Shown: positions 53,009-61,175 of the stretch, in pieces | Position numbering within the stretch: the first letter of the stretch is position 1 | How the letters are laid out: every line of letters starts with the position of its first letter | Source of the DNA: Deinococci bacterium | Lineage (GTDB): Bacteria > Deinococcota > Deinococci > Deinococcales > Trueperaceae | Direction of reading: 5' to 3' | NCBI GenBank assembly: GCA_030149325.1 | Contig: JASBRS010000010.1 | Location: forward strand, 1 to 64,000 | Length of the DNA: 64,000 nt | The notes under the pieces: generated by a model | Told to the model about the DNA's origin: nothing | Seen by the model: the letters and a program-made list of their open reading frames with translations, nothing else | Databases searched by the model: none | Program-made: the position numbers and the translations under genes

Positions 53009-54460
53009 TCAGGGCAGGTAGATCAGCTCGCGGGAGTTGCCCGTGTCCGCCACCATCAGCATGCCGTCGAACACCCGCACCCCCTGCGGTCCGGAGAGGG
53101 TGGCGCCGCCGGCGGCACCACCGCGGTTGGCCGCGTTGCCACTCAGGTCGGCCTGACCCAGCACCCCGCTGGCGGCGGCGGCGTCCGCGCTCGGGAAGGG
53201 GGCGAAGATCAGCACCCGGTGGTTGCCGGTGTCGGCCACGAAGAGCTGGTTGCCGTTGGCGTCCAACGAGCGCGGCCCGTCCAGGCCGCTCGGCCCGCTC
53301 GCGGCCGCGGCGGTGGCCATGGTCGCCTGTCCCAGCACCACGTTCGCGGGCTGGCCGTTGGTGGTGGGGAAGGCGTTCCAGATCAGCACGCGATGGTTGC
53401 CGGTGTCGGCCACGGCCAGCCGGGTGCCGTCGCTCCACACCCCGCTGGGGCTGGACAGGCTGGAGGCGGTAGGCCCCGCCAGCCCACGGTCGGCGAGGCA
53501 GAGCTGCGGATCGTCGCTGCTCGTCAGCTTCGCTTGGCCGAGCACCAGGTCGGCAGCGGTGCCCGACACGGTCGGGACCTGGTTCCACACCAGCACGCGG
53601 TGGTGAGCGGTGTCGGCCACGATCAGCCGACCGCCGGCCACGACGGCCGCGCGCGGAGCATCGAGCCGTGCGGCGGTGCAGCTGGTGTCGCCGTTGGAGT
53701 ACAGGCCCGGCTGCCCCACCGCCAGCGCGGCCGCTGCGCCGGTCAGCGTGGGCGCTCCGGAGTACACCAAGACGCGGTTGTTGCCGGTGTCCGCGACCAC
53801 CAGGTCGCCGCTACCGCCGGCCACGCTCGAGGGTCCGGCCAGCGCACCGGCGCCGATGGGCGCGGCGGTGCCGTCGGTCCAGGTGGTCTGGCCCAGCAGC
53901 ACGTCGAAGGCGGCGCCGTTGTAGCTCGGCACAGCCGCGAGTCCCACCACCCGATGGTTGCCGGTGTCGGGCAGGTAGAGGCGGCCGCCGACCAGCGCCG
54001 GCGCACCGGCGGGGGCGCGCAGACGCTGCTGGGTGGTGTCGGGGAGCGCAGCCGTGAAGCTCGTCTGGCCGATCACCACCGCGGCCGCCTGCCCGTCGCC
54101 GAGGAGCACGTAGGGGTACACCAGGTCGAGCGTCGCCGTGGCGCTCGCGCCGGATGCCGCGGTGGCCGTGGCCACCAGAGCGTTGGCACCGTCGGCGAGA
54201 TCGACGGTCGCCGTGAAACTGCCGCCTGCGGGGAGCGGCAGCGGCACCTCGGTGCCGTCGAGGGTCAGTCGGAAGGTGGTCGGCGCCGCCCCCTGCACTT
54301 CGCCCGTCACCGTGACGGTGCGCGAGCCGACGATGCGGGCGCCATCGGGGGGTGAGGTGAACGCGACGGTCAGCGCCGGTCCCGGGAAGTCGCAGCCGGC
54401 GAGGGCCAGGATCAGCACCGATCCGGCCAGGGCGACCGCGAGGCGACGTGGGTGCGACAT
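53009..54460 (-). CDS. NHL-like repeat beta-propeller lipoprotein with Ig-like domain
   Basis: A 483-residue lipoprotein with lipobox LAGC (lipidated Cys23). Residues about 30-115 form a bacterial Ig-like domain (TVAFTSPPDGARIVGSRTVT). The rest is a propeller of five or six NHL-like blades, each with an ADTGNHRVL-type motif (YLPDTGNHRVV, VADTGNNRVLVY, VADTAHHRVLVW, VADTGNHRVLIW, VADTGNHRVLIF). VLGQA-type strands alternate with these. The order ends with MVADTGNSRELIYLP. GAGGGAGGGA precedes the ATG, and TACCAT at 54508-54503 is a possible promoter. Likely a surface binding protein. Confidence 0.86.
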   Translation of the reverse strand: MSHPRRLAVALAGSVLILALAGCDFPGPALTVAFTSPPDGARIVGSRTVTVTGEVQGAAPTTFRLTLDGTEVPLPLPAGGSFTATVDLADGANALVATATAASGASATATLDLVYPYVLLGDGQAAAVVIGQTSFTAALPDTTQQRLRAPAGAPALVGGRLYLPDTGNHRVVGLAAVPSYNGAAFDVLLGQTTWTDGTAAPIGAGALAGPSSVAGGSGDLVVADTGNNRVLVYSGAPTLTGAAAALAVGQPGLYSNGDTSCTAARLDAPRAAVVAGGRLIVADTAHHRVLVWNQVPTVSGTAADLVLGQAKLTSSDDPQLCLADRGLAGPTASSLSSPSGVWSDGTRLAVADTGNHRVLIWNAFPTTNGQPANVVLGQATMATAAAASGPSGLDGPRSLDANGNQLFVADTGNHRVLIFAPFPSADAAAASGVLGQADLSGNAANRGGAAGGATLSGPQGVRVFDGMLMVADTGNSRELIYLP

Positions 54461-54626
54461 GGCGTCCCTCCCTCGGGGATGGCTCCCGGACTCGTTGCGT
54501 CGATGGTAGCACCGGCTCTCGGTGGCGCCGTCTCAGGGCTCTCAGCCCGCCATCACCCCTCGCGGACGGCGGTCGGGTAAGGTCGAGGGGCCGCCGCCGG
54601 GCGGCCGGGAGGAAGGCGCGAGCGCC

Positions 54627-55868
54627 ATGGACACGAGCCGCGAGTACGATCTCTACAGCCAGGGCTTCAAGCGCGACGCCTACCGGACCTTCGCGCGGCT
54701 GCGCGAGCGCGAGCCGGTGCTCCATCAGCTCACGCTCGACGCCTCCACCGAGGGGTGGTTCGTGAGTCGCTACCAGGACGTGGAGGCGGCGCTCCGCGAC
54801 GACACCCGCCTGGTGCGCGACCCGGCGCTGGCCGGCGTGCACTTCCCCACCTCGCCGCTCGACGAGCTCCTCAACAGCCACATGCTCGCGCGCGACGGCG
54901 AGGATCACCGGCGGTTGCGGTCGCTGGTGCAGCAGGCGTTCACGCCGAAGCGCGTGGCGGCCCTGAGGCCGCAGGTCCAGCGCTACGCCGACGAGCTCCT
55001 CGACGCCGTGATCCCGCGCGGCCACATGGACCTGGTAGCGGACTTCGCCTTCCCCCTCCCGACCTCGGTGATCCTGGCGATGCTGGGCGTGCCGGTGGAC
55101 GACCGCGACCGCTTCCGTGCCTGGTCCAACGCCCTCATCACGCCGGTGCTCGACGCCGCCACCGCCGACGAGGCGGTGCGGCTGCTGACGCAGTTCACCG
55201 ACTACCTCCGCGAGCTCTTCGCCGAGCGCCGGCGCGCGCCCCAGGACGACCTGCTGAGCGGCCTGCTGGCGGCCGAGGAGGCGGGCGATCGCCTCTCCGA
55301 GGACGAGCTGTTCAGCACCATGGTGCTGCTGATCGTGGCCGGCCACGAGACCACCGTCAACCTCATCGCCAACAGCGTGCTGGCCCTGCACCGCAACCCC
55401 GACCAACGAGCCCGCTTGGAGCGGGCGTTGGCCGCCGGCGACGAGCGCGCCATGCCGCGCGCGGTCGAGGAGCTGCTGCGCTACGACGGCTCGGTCGAGC
55501 GCGCCCTGGTGCGCTGGGCCGCCGAGGACGTGGAGATCGCCGGCAAGCGCATCCCCCGCGGCGACGGCGTGATCCTGATCCTGGGGTCGGCCAACCACGA
55601 CCCGCAGCGCTTCGACCACCCCGAACGCCTCGACCTGGAGCGCGACCCCAACCCCCATCTGGGCTTCGGCAAGGGCGCCCACTACTGCCTGGGGGCGCCG
55701 CTGGCGCGTCTCGAGGCCGACGTGGCGCTGACGACGCTGCTGCGGCGCCTCCCCGGGTTGCGCGTCGACGTTCCCGACGAGGAACTCAGCTACCGACCGC
55801 TGCCGATGTTCAAGGCGTTGGAGGCGCTTCCCGTGGCGTGGGACGCTGCTGGAAGTGAGCCGGCGTGA
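54627..55868 (+). CDS. cytochrome P450
   Basis: A 413-residue soluble P450. The I-helix oxygen-binding motif AGHETT is at 238-243 and the ExxR pair is Glu282-Arg285 (EELLRYDG). The heme loop is FGKGAHYCLGAPLA with the thiolate Cys354. Length and lack of a membrane anchor fit the bacterial class that needs separate ferredoxin partners; no such gene is visible nearby. A TAAGGT box is at 54578-54583, and GGAGGAAGG lies 13-21 nt upstream of the ATG. The stop overlaps the next gene (GTGA). Substrate unknown. Confidence 0.93.
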   Translation: MDTSREYDLYSQGFKRDAYRTFARLREREPVLHQLTLDASTEGWFVSRYQDVEAALRDDTRLVRDPALAGVHFPTSPLDELLNSHMLARDGEDHRRLRSLVQQAFTPKRVAALRPQVQRYADELLDAVIPRGHMDLVADFAFPLPTSVILAMLGVPVDDRDRFRAWSNALITPVLDAATADEAVRLLTQFTDYLRELFAERRRAPQDDLLSGLLAAEEAGDRLSEDELFSTMVLLIVAGHETTVNLIANSVLALHRNPDQRARLERALAAGDERAMPRAVEELLRYDGSVERALVRWAAEDVEIAGKRIPRGDGVILILGSANHDPQRFDHPERLDLERDPNPHLGFGKGAHYCLGAPLARLEADVALTTLLRRLPGLRVDVPDEELSYRPLPMFKALEALPVAWDAAGSEPA

Positions 55869-56674
55869 TCGACCTGCACACCCACCACCAGCGGTGTGGC
55901 CACGCCGAGGGCACGCTGGAGTCGATGGCGCGGGCCGCTGCCGCCACGCCCGGCGTGCGCGTCTTCGGGTGGAGCGACCACGCGCCGCTGTTCGCCGACC
56001 CCGACGACCACCCCAGGCCCGGCGTCCAGATGGCGCGCTCGCAGTGGGACGGTTACCTCGCCGAGGCCTGCCAGGTCCGCTCGAACCTGGCCGACGAGCT
56101 CCCCATGCTCGACCTGCGCATCGGCGTCGAGGCCGACTACCTGCCCGGCACCGAGGACGCCTACCGTGCCGGGCTCGACCGCCGCGAGCTCGACTACGTG
56201 CTGGGCTCGGTGCACGAGGTCGGCACCTGGCACATCTACAAGCCGCGCACCTTCGCCGATCTGCCCGACCCCGACGCCTTCCACCTCGGCTACTGGCGTT
56301 CGCTGCGGGGCGCCGCCGAGAGCGGGCTCTTCGACGTGCTCTCCCACCTCGACGCCATCAAGGCCATGGTGCCGCCCGCCCGAGGCGACATGGAGGGGGA
56401 GATCCGGCAGACGCTCGACTGCATCGCCGACAGCGGCGTGGCGGTGGAGATCAACGGCTCCGGGCTGAGCAAGGCCGGCGAGCTGTTCCCGTCGCCCGCC
56501 ATCCTCGAGGGCCTGGTGCGCCGCGACGTCCCCATCACGCTCGGCTCCGATGCCCACGAGGCCGGGCAGATCGGGCGCGGGTACGCCGAGGGGGCCGCGC
56601 TGCTGGCGCGCCTCGGGCGCACGCGGGTCGTCACCTTCCGGCGGCGCGAGGCCGTCTGGCTCGAGCTCGCCTGA
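55865..56674 (+). CDS. PHP-domain histidinol-phosphatase (HisK/HisJ-like)
   Basis: A 269-residue PHP-family phosphoesterase. Metal ligands are visible in DLHTHHQRCGHAEG near the N-terminus, RIGVEADYLPG, DYVLGSVHEVGTWH and SHLDAIK. Further ones are in the C-terminal TLGSDAHEAGQIG. This set is typical of HisK-type histidinol-phosphatases in the histidine pathway, though the specificity is inferred and other phosphate esters are possible. The GTG start overlaps the P450 stop, so the two are translated together. That pairing is unexpected for a histidine biosynthesis gene. Confidence 0.88.
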   Translation: MIDLHTHHQRCGHAEGTLESMARAAAATPGVRVFGWSDHAPLFADPDDHPRPGVQMARSQWDGYLAEACQVRSNLADELPMLDLRIGVEADYLPGTEDAYRAGLDRRELDYVLGSVHEVGTWHIYKPRTFADLPDPDAFHLGYWRSLRGAAESGLFDVLSHLDAIKAMVPPARGDMEGEIRQTLDCIADSGVAVEINGSGLSKAGELFPSPAILEGLVRRDVPITLGSDAHEAGQIGRGYAEGAALLARLGRTRVVTFRRREAVWLELA

Positions 56675-56753
56675 CCCCCGCCTTCCCGCCGCGCCCGCCG
56701 GCTCCGCATAATGACCTCGAGCCGGGCCGGGCGGCTCGGGAGGGGTGGGGACG

Positions 56754-57608
56754 ATGGACCAGCGGATCCTGGGGGGCATGGGGTGGACGCGCGACCTGCC
56801 GGACGTGCGCGACTACCGTCTCGACACGCCCGAGGTGGCGGCCGTGCTGAAGGGCTCGAAGCCGCTCAAGCGCGTGCGCAAGGCGATGCCGACGAGCGTC
56901 GATCTGCGCGCCGATTGCTCGCCGATCGAGGACCAGGGGGCGCTCGGCTCCTGCACCGCCAACGCCGGCGTGGGGTTGCTGGAGTACTTCGAGCGCCGCG
57001 CCCACGGCAAGTACCTCGACGGCTCGAGGCTGTTCCTGTACAAGGCGACCCGCAACCTGCTGGGCTGGAAGGGCGATCAGGGCGCCTACCTGCGCACCAC
57101 CATGAAGGCGATGGCGCTGTTCGGGGTGCCGCCCGAGAAGGTGCGCCCCTACGACGTCGCCGCCTTCGACGAGGAGCCGCCGGCGTTCTGCTACGCCTTC
57201 GCCCAGAACTACAAGGCGCTGCGCTACTACCGTCTCGATCCCGCGGGGACGCCCGGGGCCGACGTGCTCCAGGCGGTCAAACAGAACCTGGCCGCCGGGT
57301 TGCCGTCGATGTTCGGCTTCACGGTCTACAGCTCGATGCCGGGCATCGGCGAGGGCAGCGGCGACATCCCCTACCCGGAGCCCGGCGACTCCGTCCAGGG
57401 CGGGCACGCCGTCGTGGCGGTGGGCTTCGACGACGCGCACCGCATCGGCGACGAGGAGGGGGCGCTGCGGATCCGCAACTCCTGGGGGGTGGCGTGGGGG
57501 GACCAGGGCTACGGCTGGCTGCCCTACCGCTACGTCGTCGACAGCGTCGCCGTCGATTTCTGGTCGTTGGTCCAGGCCGACTTCGTCGATACCGAGCTGT
57601 TCCGCTGA
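56754..57608 (+). CDS. papain-like (C1 family) cysteine peptidase without signal peptide
   Basis: A 284-residue papain-fold peptidase. The triad is readable: Cys67 in DQGALGSCTANA with the oxyanion Gln61, His218 in QGGHAVVAVGF and Asn242 in IRNSWGVAW. The N-terminus (WTRDLPDVRDYRLDTP) resembles the short pro-like segment of bacterial C1 proteins. No Sec or Tat signal is seen, so it appears cytoplasmic or released otherwise. The ATG at 56754 is eight bases after GGGAGGGG; a GTG three codons earlier overlaps that site. A CATAAT box at 56707-56712 is a possible promoter. Confidence 0.9.
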   Translation: MDQRILGGMGWTRDLPDVRDYRLDTPEVAAVLKGSKPLKRVRKAMPTSVDLRADCSPIEDQGALGSCTANAGVGLLEYFERRAHGKYLDGSRLFLYKATRNLLGWKGDQGAYLRTTMKAMALFGVPPEKVRPYDVAAFDEEPPAFCYAFAQNYKALRYYRLDPAGTPGADVLQAVKQNLAAGLPSMFGFTVYSSMPGIGEGSGDIPYPEPGDSVQGGHAVVAVGFDDAHRIGDEEGALRIRNSWGVAWGDQGYGWLPYRYVVDSVAVDFWSLVQADFVDTELFR

Positions 57609-57620
57609 TCGAGCGACGAG

Positions 57621-58964
57621 CTAGCGGGCCGGCGCCTCGCTGCCGCCGGCGTCGGCCGCCGTGGTCGGCTGCGGCGCGGCCGCCGATGCGCGGAGGCGTT
57701 CCTGGGCGCGGCGCACGTCGCCGCGGTGGGGACGCAGGCTCAGCGTCGCGACCAGACCCAGCACCCCCAGCGTGAACAAGCCGGTCCGCGGGCCCAGGTG
57801 GCCGGCGAGCTGTGTCGCCAGCAGCGCGCCGAAGGGGATGAGGCCGGCGAACACCAGCATGTAGATGCTCATGGCGCGGCCGCGCAGGGCGTCGGGCACC
57901 ATCAGCTGCACCGTCGCCTGGGCGTTGACCATGGTCAGGATCATGCCGGTGCCGCACGCCACCAGGGCGGCGGCGGCCGTCCACAGGCCCGGCGCCAGCG
58001 TGAACAGCAGGAACGCCACCCCCAGCAGCAGCACGCCGCGCCGCATGAGCACCAACCGCGCCTCGTCCGGGAAGCCGGCGTTGACCACGAACGCCACGAA
58101 GGCGCCGACGCCGAGGCTCGACAGCAGCAGCCCGAGATCCCCGACGGTGCCGTGGAGCGCCTGCCGCGCGAACAGCGGCACGATGGTCTGGAAGTTGACG
58201 ATGGTCAGTGACAGCGCCCCCACCAGCAGCGTGGCGATCCGCACCTCGGGCGTCCGCAGCACGAACCGCAGCCCCTCGCGGATCTCGCTCAGCACGCGGT
58301 GCGGGACGATCGGCCGGGTCGGCAGGGGGGTGAGGGCGATCACCGCGATGACCCCGAGGTAGGAGGCCGCGTTGGCCGCGAAGGCGGGGCCGTAGCGCAG
58401 CAGTGCGTCGCCGCCCAGCAGGTGCCCCGAGAGCCCGATGGCCGAGGCGGCGATCACCGGCCCCGCCAATCGGGCCAGGTTGAACGACAGCGAGTTGAGG
58501 GCGACGGCGTTGCGGACGTCGTGGCGCGGCACCAGGTCGGGGATCAGGCTCTGCCGGGCGGGCGTGTCGAAGGTCCCGGCGACGCCGTTGAAGGCGGCCA
58601 GGACCAGCAGCCACGGGTAGGTGAGGGTGCCGCTGAGCGTCAGGACCGTCATGGCGGCCGCCGACAACGCCAGCGCGCTCTGTGTCGTCAGCAGCACCTG
58701 CCGGCGGGAGCGGGCGTCGATCACCACCCCCGCGAACAACCCCAGCACCAGCGTCGGCGCGAACTGCACGGCGCCCACGTAGCCGAACTTCAGCGCAGCC
58801 TCGGTGGGGTCGGGGATGAGGTCGAAGACCAGCCACGACTGAGCCGTGATCTGCATCCACGATCCGACCACACTCGCGAGCTGGGCGAACCAGTAGTTGC
58901 GGAACGAGCGATGCGCCAGCGCGTCGAAGGTGTGCGGGAACCGGCCGATGATGGGACGCGTCAC
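57621..58964 (-). CDS. MFS exporter (EntS/MFS_3 type)
   Basis: A 447-residue 12-helix transporter. The opening SFRNYWFAQLASVVGSWMQI is the hallmark of the EntS-like exporter group. GLFAGVVIDARSRRQVLL is the MFS loop 2-3, and TFDTPARQSLIPDLVPRHDV is strongly conserved in this group. Members export siderophores or drugs. The Ala/Pro-rich C-terminal tail is cytoplasmic. The GTG at 58964 has a TATGCT box 8 nt upstream and no ribosome site; longer upstream readings are rejected. Convergent with the papain-like gene. Substrate unknown. Confidence 0.9.
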   Translation of the reverse strand: MTRPIIGRFPHTFDALAHRSFRNYWFAQLASVVGSWMQITAQSWLVFDLIPDPTEAALKFGYVGAVQFAPTLVLGLFAGVVIDARSRRQVLLTTQSALALSAAAMTVLTLSGTLTYPWLLVLAAFNGVAGTFDTPARQSLIPDLVPRHDVRNAVALNSLSFNLARLAGPVIAASAIGLSGHLLGGDALLRYGPAFAANAASYLGVIAVIALTPLPTRPIVPHRVLSEIREGLRFVLRTPEVRIATLLVGALSLTIVNFQTIVPLFARQALHGTVGDLGLLLSSLGVGAFVAFVVNAGFPDEARLVLMRRGVLLLGVAFLLFTLAPGLWTAAAALVACGTGMILTMVNAQATVQLMVPDALRGRAMSIYMLVFAGLIPFGALLATQLAGHLGPRTGLFTLGVLGLVATLSLRPHRGDVRRAQERLRASAAAPQPTTAADAGGSEAPAR

Positions 58965-58978
58965 GACCGACCAGCATA
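58965..58978 (-). promoter_or_regulatory. putative leaderless promoter of the MFS exporter
   Basis: On the minus strand TATGCT (58978-58973) lies 8 nt before the GTG (TATGCTGGTCGGTCGTG). It is the clearest TANNNT-plus-start arrangement on this strand. Confidence 0.5.
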
Positions 58979-59095
58979 CGCCCGCGCGCCTGGGACGGGA
59001 GCGGTGCGGCGGCGCCGACGCGGGCAACGGGAGCGGCGGGCCAAGGGCGTGGTCGTGTCTGCGAGCCACGTGCAGGACCACACCGGGGACGGCTT

Positions 59096-59138
59096 GTGAG
59101 AATCCCGTAAGAACTTCGTAAGGGGGCGCTCCTAACAT
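59096..59138 (+). promoter_or_regulatory. triple 11-bp-period direct repeat and -10 box of the pilin operon
   Basis: GTGAG (59096-59100), GTAAG (59107-59111) and GTAAG (59118-59122) follow each other at exactly 11-bp steps. TAACAT (59133-59138) starts 14 bp after the last TAA. The repeats occupy the -35 region, as expected for an OmpR/PhoB-type activator that touches RNA polymerase. Matching double repeats precede the HD-GYP gene (34930) and the lipoprotein gene (32964). The gap from the MFS exporter start to the first pilin (58965-59313) is otherwise non-coding. Confidence 0.6.
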
Positions 59139-59145
59139 GGGCGCA

Positions 59146-59224
59146 CCCCCATCCGGGGGATACACGGCCCCGCCTTGGGTCTGTAGGGTCGGGGTAGGTC
59201 CGACCCGAACCAGACGGCAGACCC
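59146..59224 (+). ncRNA. predicted structured 5' leader of the pilin operon
   Basis: The leader can fold into a small hairpin (59146-59150 with 59155-59159) and a nested structure. GGGTCGG (59186-59192) pairs with CCGACCC (59200-59206). GGGTCTG (59177-59183) can pair either with CAGAC (59211-59215, five pairs) or with CAGACCC (59218-59224, seven pairs). The two outer pairings exclude each other, as in a switch. It does not match the c-di-GMP or other riboswitch motifs I know. Confidence 0.4.
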
Positions 59225-59313
59225 TAGGCTTGCGCCTGTGCGAGCGTCGGCCTGCACGCGGCCGCCAGAGCTCGGACGGATCGGGGTTGGTGCAGGAGGG
59301 GGTAGACACGAGC

Positions 59314-59823
59314 ATGACACCGTTCTCTGCGCGTCGTGGGATGACGCTTCTCGAAGTCCTCCTGGTCATGGCCGTGCTCGGCCTTCTCCTGGCCGCTGGC
59401 ATCACGAGTCTGGGGCGGCTCGGTCGTAATCAGGCCTACCAGGGCTACGTTACGGGCTTCAGCCAGGCCGTGTCCGAAGCGACCACGCGCGCGAACGAGT
59501 CGAACACCGTCTACGCGCTCGCCTTCGACCCGACCGGCTACCGCTGGGGTCCGGTGGGTGGCACGGTGGCGTCCTGCACCGGAGCTTCCACGGTGCCATC
59601 GTTCGTGGGAGGCGCCGTCACCCAGCGGTCGGCGCCCAGCGGCGTGGCGACGTCCCCGAGCGGCTGGCTCTGCTTCTCGGCACCGGGGCTGGTCGATCGA
59701 CTGACCGCGCTCGGCGCCACCTGCGCCTACAAGGGCTACACCTTCCCCTGCATCACGTTCTCCGGCACCGGCAAGAGCGAGCGCATGTTCATCTCGGTGG
59801 GCGGGCAGGTGGTGCTGCAATGA
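59314..59823 (+). CDS. type IV minor prepilin (GspH/PilA-like)
   Basis: A 169-residue prepilin. The leader peptide MTPFSARRG is cut by prepilin peptidase before MTLLEVLLVMAVLGLLLAAG, with the conserved glutamate at +5. The hydrophobic helix is followed by a globular domain with four cysteines that could form two disulfides (VASCTGAS, GWLCFSAP, ATCAYKGYTFPC). The ATG at 59314 gives the correct short leader; the longer upstream reading from 59137 crosses the structured leader and is rejected. First of four genes coupled by overlaps. The homologous Thermus cluster encodes minor pilins needed for pili and DNA uptake. Confidence 0.92.
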   Translation: MTPFSARRGMTLLEVLLVMAVLGLLLAAGITSLGRLGRNQAYQGYVTGFSQAVSEATTRANESNTVYALAFDPTGYRWGPVGGTVASCTGASTVPSFVGGAVTQRSAPSGVATSPSGWLCFSAPGLVDRLTALGATCAYKGYTFPCITFSGTGKSERMFISVGGQVVLQ

Positions 59824-60278
59824 GACGCACGACGGGCTTCACGCTCATCGAGGTCATGGTCGCGCTCGCGATCCTCTTGGTGGTCATCTCGGCCGCGGCA
59901 GGCGTCTACCTGACGGGATTCCGATCGAACGCGCAGACGCAGCTCACCACGCAAGCGAGCCAGGTGCTCGCCGGACTTTCGGGACAGATCACGCAGCATC
60001 AGATCTCCCTGGCGGCGGGCGCCTCGACGATCATCGTCTACGATCAGGGGCCTTCGCCGCAGCAGATCACGGTGACGCCGGCTCCTGCGAGCTGCAGCAG
60101 TTTCCTGGCCAACGATCACACGCACCTGTGCGCCACCATCCGAAACGTCGACGCGTTCGATCCGAAGTCTGCCGGAGGGGTCACCTTGCTGGCGAATGCG
60201 ATGCGGCACTACAACATCCAGGTCTGCTGGCCCATCCGGGGGGGTACCCACTGTGCTGAAGCCAACACGCTCTACTGA
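59820..60278 (+). CDS. type IV minor prepilin (PilV/GspI-like)
   Basis: A 152-residue prepilin with a six-residue leader and the N-terminal signature TGFTLIEVMVALAILLVVIS. Cleavage falls after the glycine, with Glu at +5. The globular part has Cys in ASCSSFLAND and HLCATI and a third and fourth in QVCWPIRGGTHC. The start overlaps the upstream stop as ATGA, and the C-terminus overlaps the next prepilin gene by 26 bp. Probably part of the initiating minor-pilin complex at the pilus tip. Confidence 0.92.
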   Translation: MRRTTGFTLIEVMVALAILLVVISAAAGVYLTGFRSNAQTQLTTQASQVLAGLSGQITQHQISLAAGASTIIVYDQGPSPQQITVTPAPASCSSFLANDHTHLCATIRNVDAFDPKSAGGVTLLANAMRHYNIQVCWPIRGGTHCAEANTLY

Positions 60279-61164
60279 CGGTTTCACCCTGATCGAGGTG
60301 TTGCTGGCTGCGACGATCCTCATCGTCGTCCTGGGGATCGTCACGCGCGGGCTCGTGGGATACCTCGGCTACACGGGCCAGGTCCAGGCGAGTACCGACG
60401 TTCAGATGCAGTTGCGGCGCACCATGGAGCTCGTCACCCAGGACCTCCGGAACGCCAGTTTCGGCATGCTCGCCTCCACACCCTACGTCTCCGACCAGCA
60501 CGACGTCTCGTTCATGCAGATGGACGAGACCAGCGCCTACCAGGTCCTCAAGGGCAGCGCGACGCCGTCGCAGGGGTTCCAGAACGCCGACAACTTCCAG
60601 GTGGTGGCGCCCGCCGACCTGAGCTGGGTCAGCGGCGACCTGGTGCTCCTCCTCAACCCGCACAGCGGCCAGGGGACAGCGCTGGTGCTCTCGAAGAACC
60701 CGGGGATGACGGGCCACGACTGGACCGCCGTCCACGCCAAGCAGGCCAACACCATCTGTTGGGACCAGGACATGCTCGCCGTGAAGGCGACGGCCCTGGG
60801 CTACCGCTACGACGCTGCCAACAAGCTGCTCATCCGAGGTACCGGCGTGAGCGTGGCCGGGTCGTCGGCGGGCTCACCGCTGGGTAGCGTCGTGGAACAG
60901 CCCGTCGCCTTCGACGTCAACGGCTTCGACCTGGGGTACATCGGAGCGGACGGAACCAACTACCCCTCCCTGGCCAGCGTGCCGAGCGGTGTCCGCGTCG
61001 TGCGCATCGCGGTCACCGTGAAGATGAGTGCCGTGAGCCAGCATCGGACCATCACCAAGTCGCTGACCAGCTACGTCGAGCTGCCGCAGCAGTTCACGCT
61101 CACCTCGCAACCGCTCGACTTCGTCCAGGCCGTCCAAGGCAGCCCGAACGTCACGTGCCCATGA
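60253..61164 (+). CDS. type IV minor prepilin (PilW-like)
   Basis: A 303-residue PilW-type prepilin. From the GTG at 60253 the leader is about ten residues (LKPTRSTDG), then FTLIEVLLAATILIVVLGIV. The large globular domain has RTMELVTQDLRNASFGML, a conserved PilW region, and a strand-rich end with VRIAVTVKMSAVSQHRTI. The GTG is chosen because it gives a proper prepilin leader; an earlier in-frame GTG adds antisense-like residues from the previous gene. It overlaps the preceding gene by 26 bp and leads directly into the ComZ-like gene. Confidence 0.9.
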   Translation: MLKPTRSTDGFTLIEVLLAATILIVVLGIVTRGLVGYLGYTGQVQASTDVQMQLRRTMELVTQDLRNASFGMLASTPYVSDQHDVSFMQMDETSAYQVLKGSATPSQGFQNADNFQVVAPADLSWVSGDLVLLLNPHSGQGTALVLSKNPGMTGHDWTAVHAKQANTICWDQDMLAVKATALGYRYDAANKLLIRGTGVSVAGSSAGSPLGSVVEQPVAFDVNGFDLGYIGADGTNYPSLASVPSGVRVVRIAVTVKMSAVSQHRTITKSLTSYVELPQQFTLTSQPLDFVQAVQGSPNVTCP

Positions 61165-61175
61165 GAGGAGCCGTC

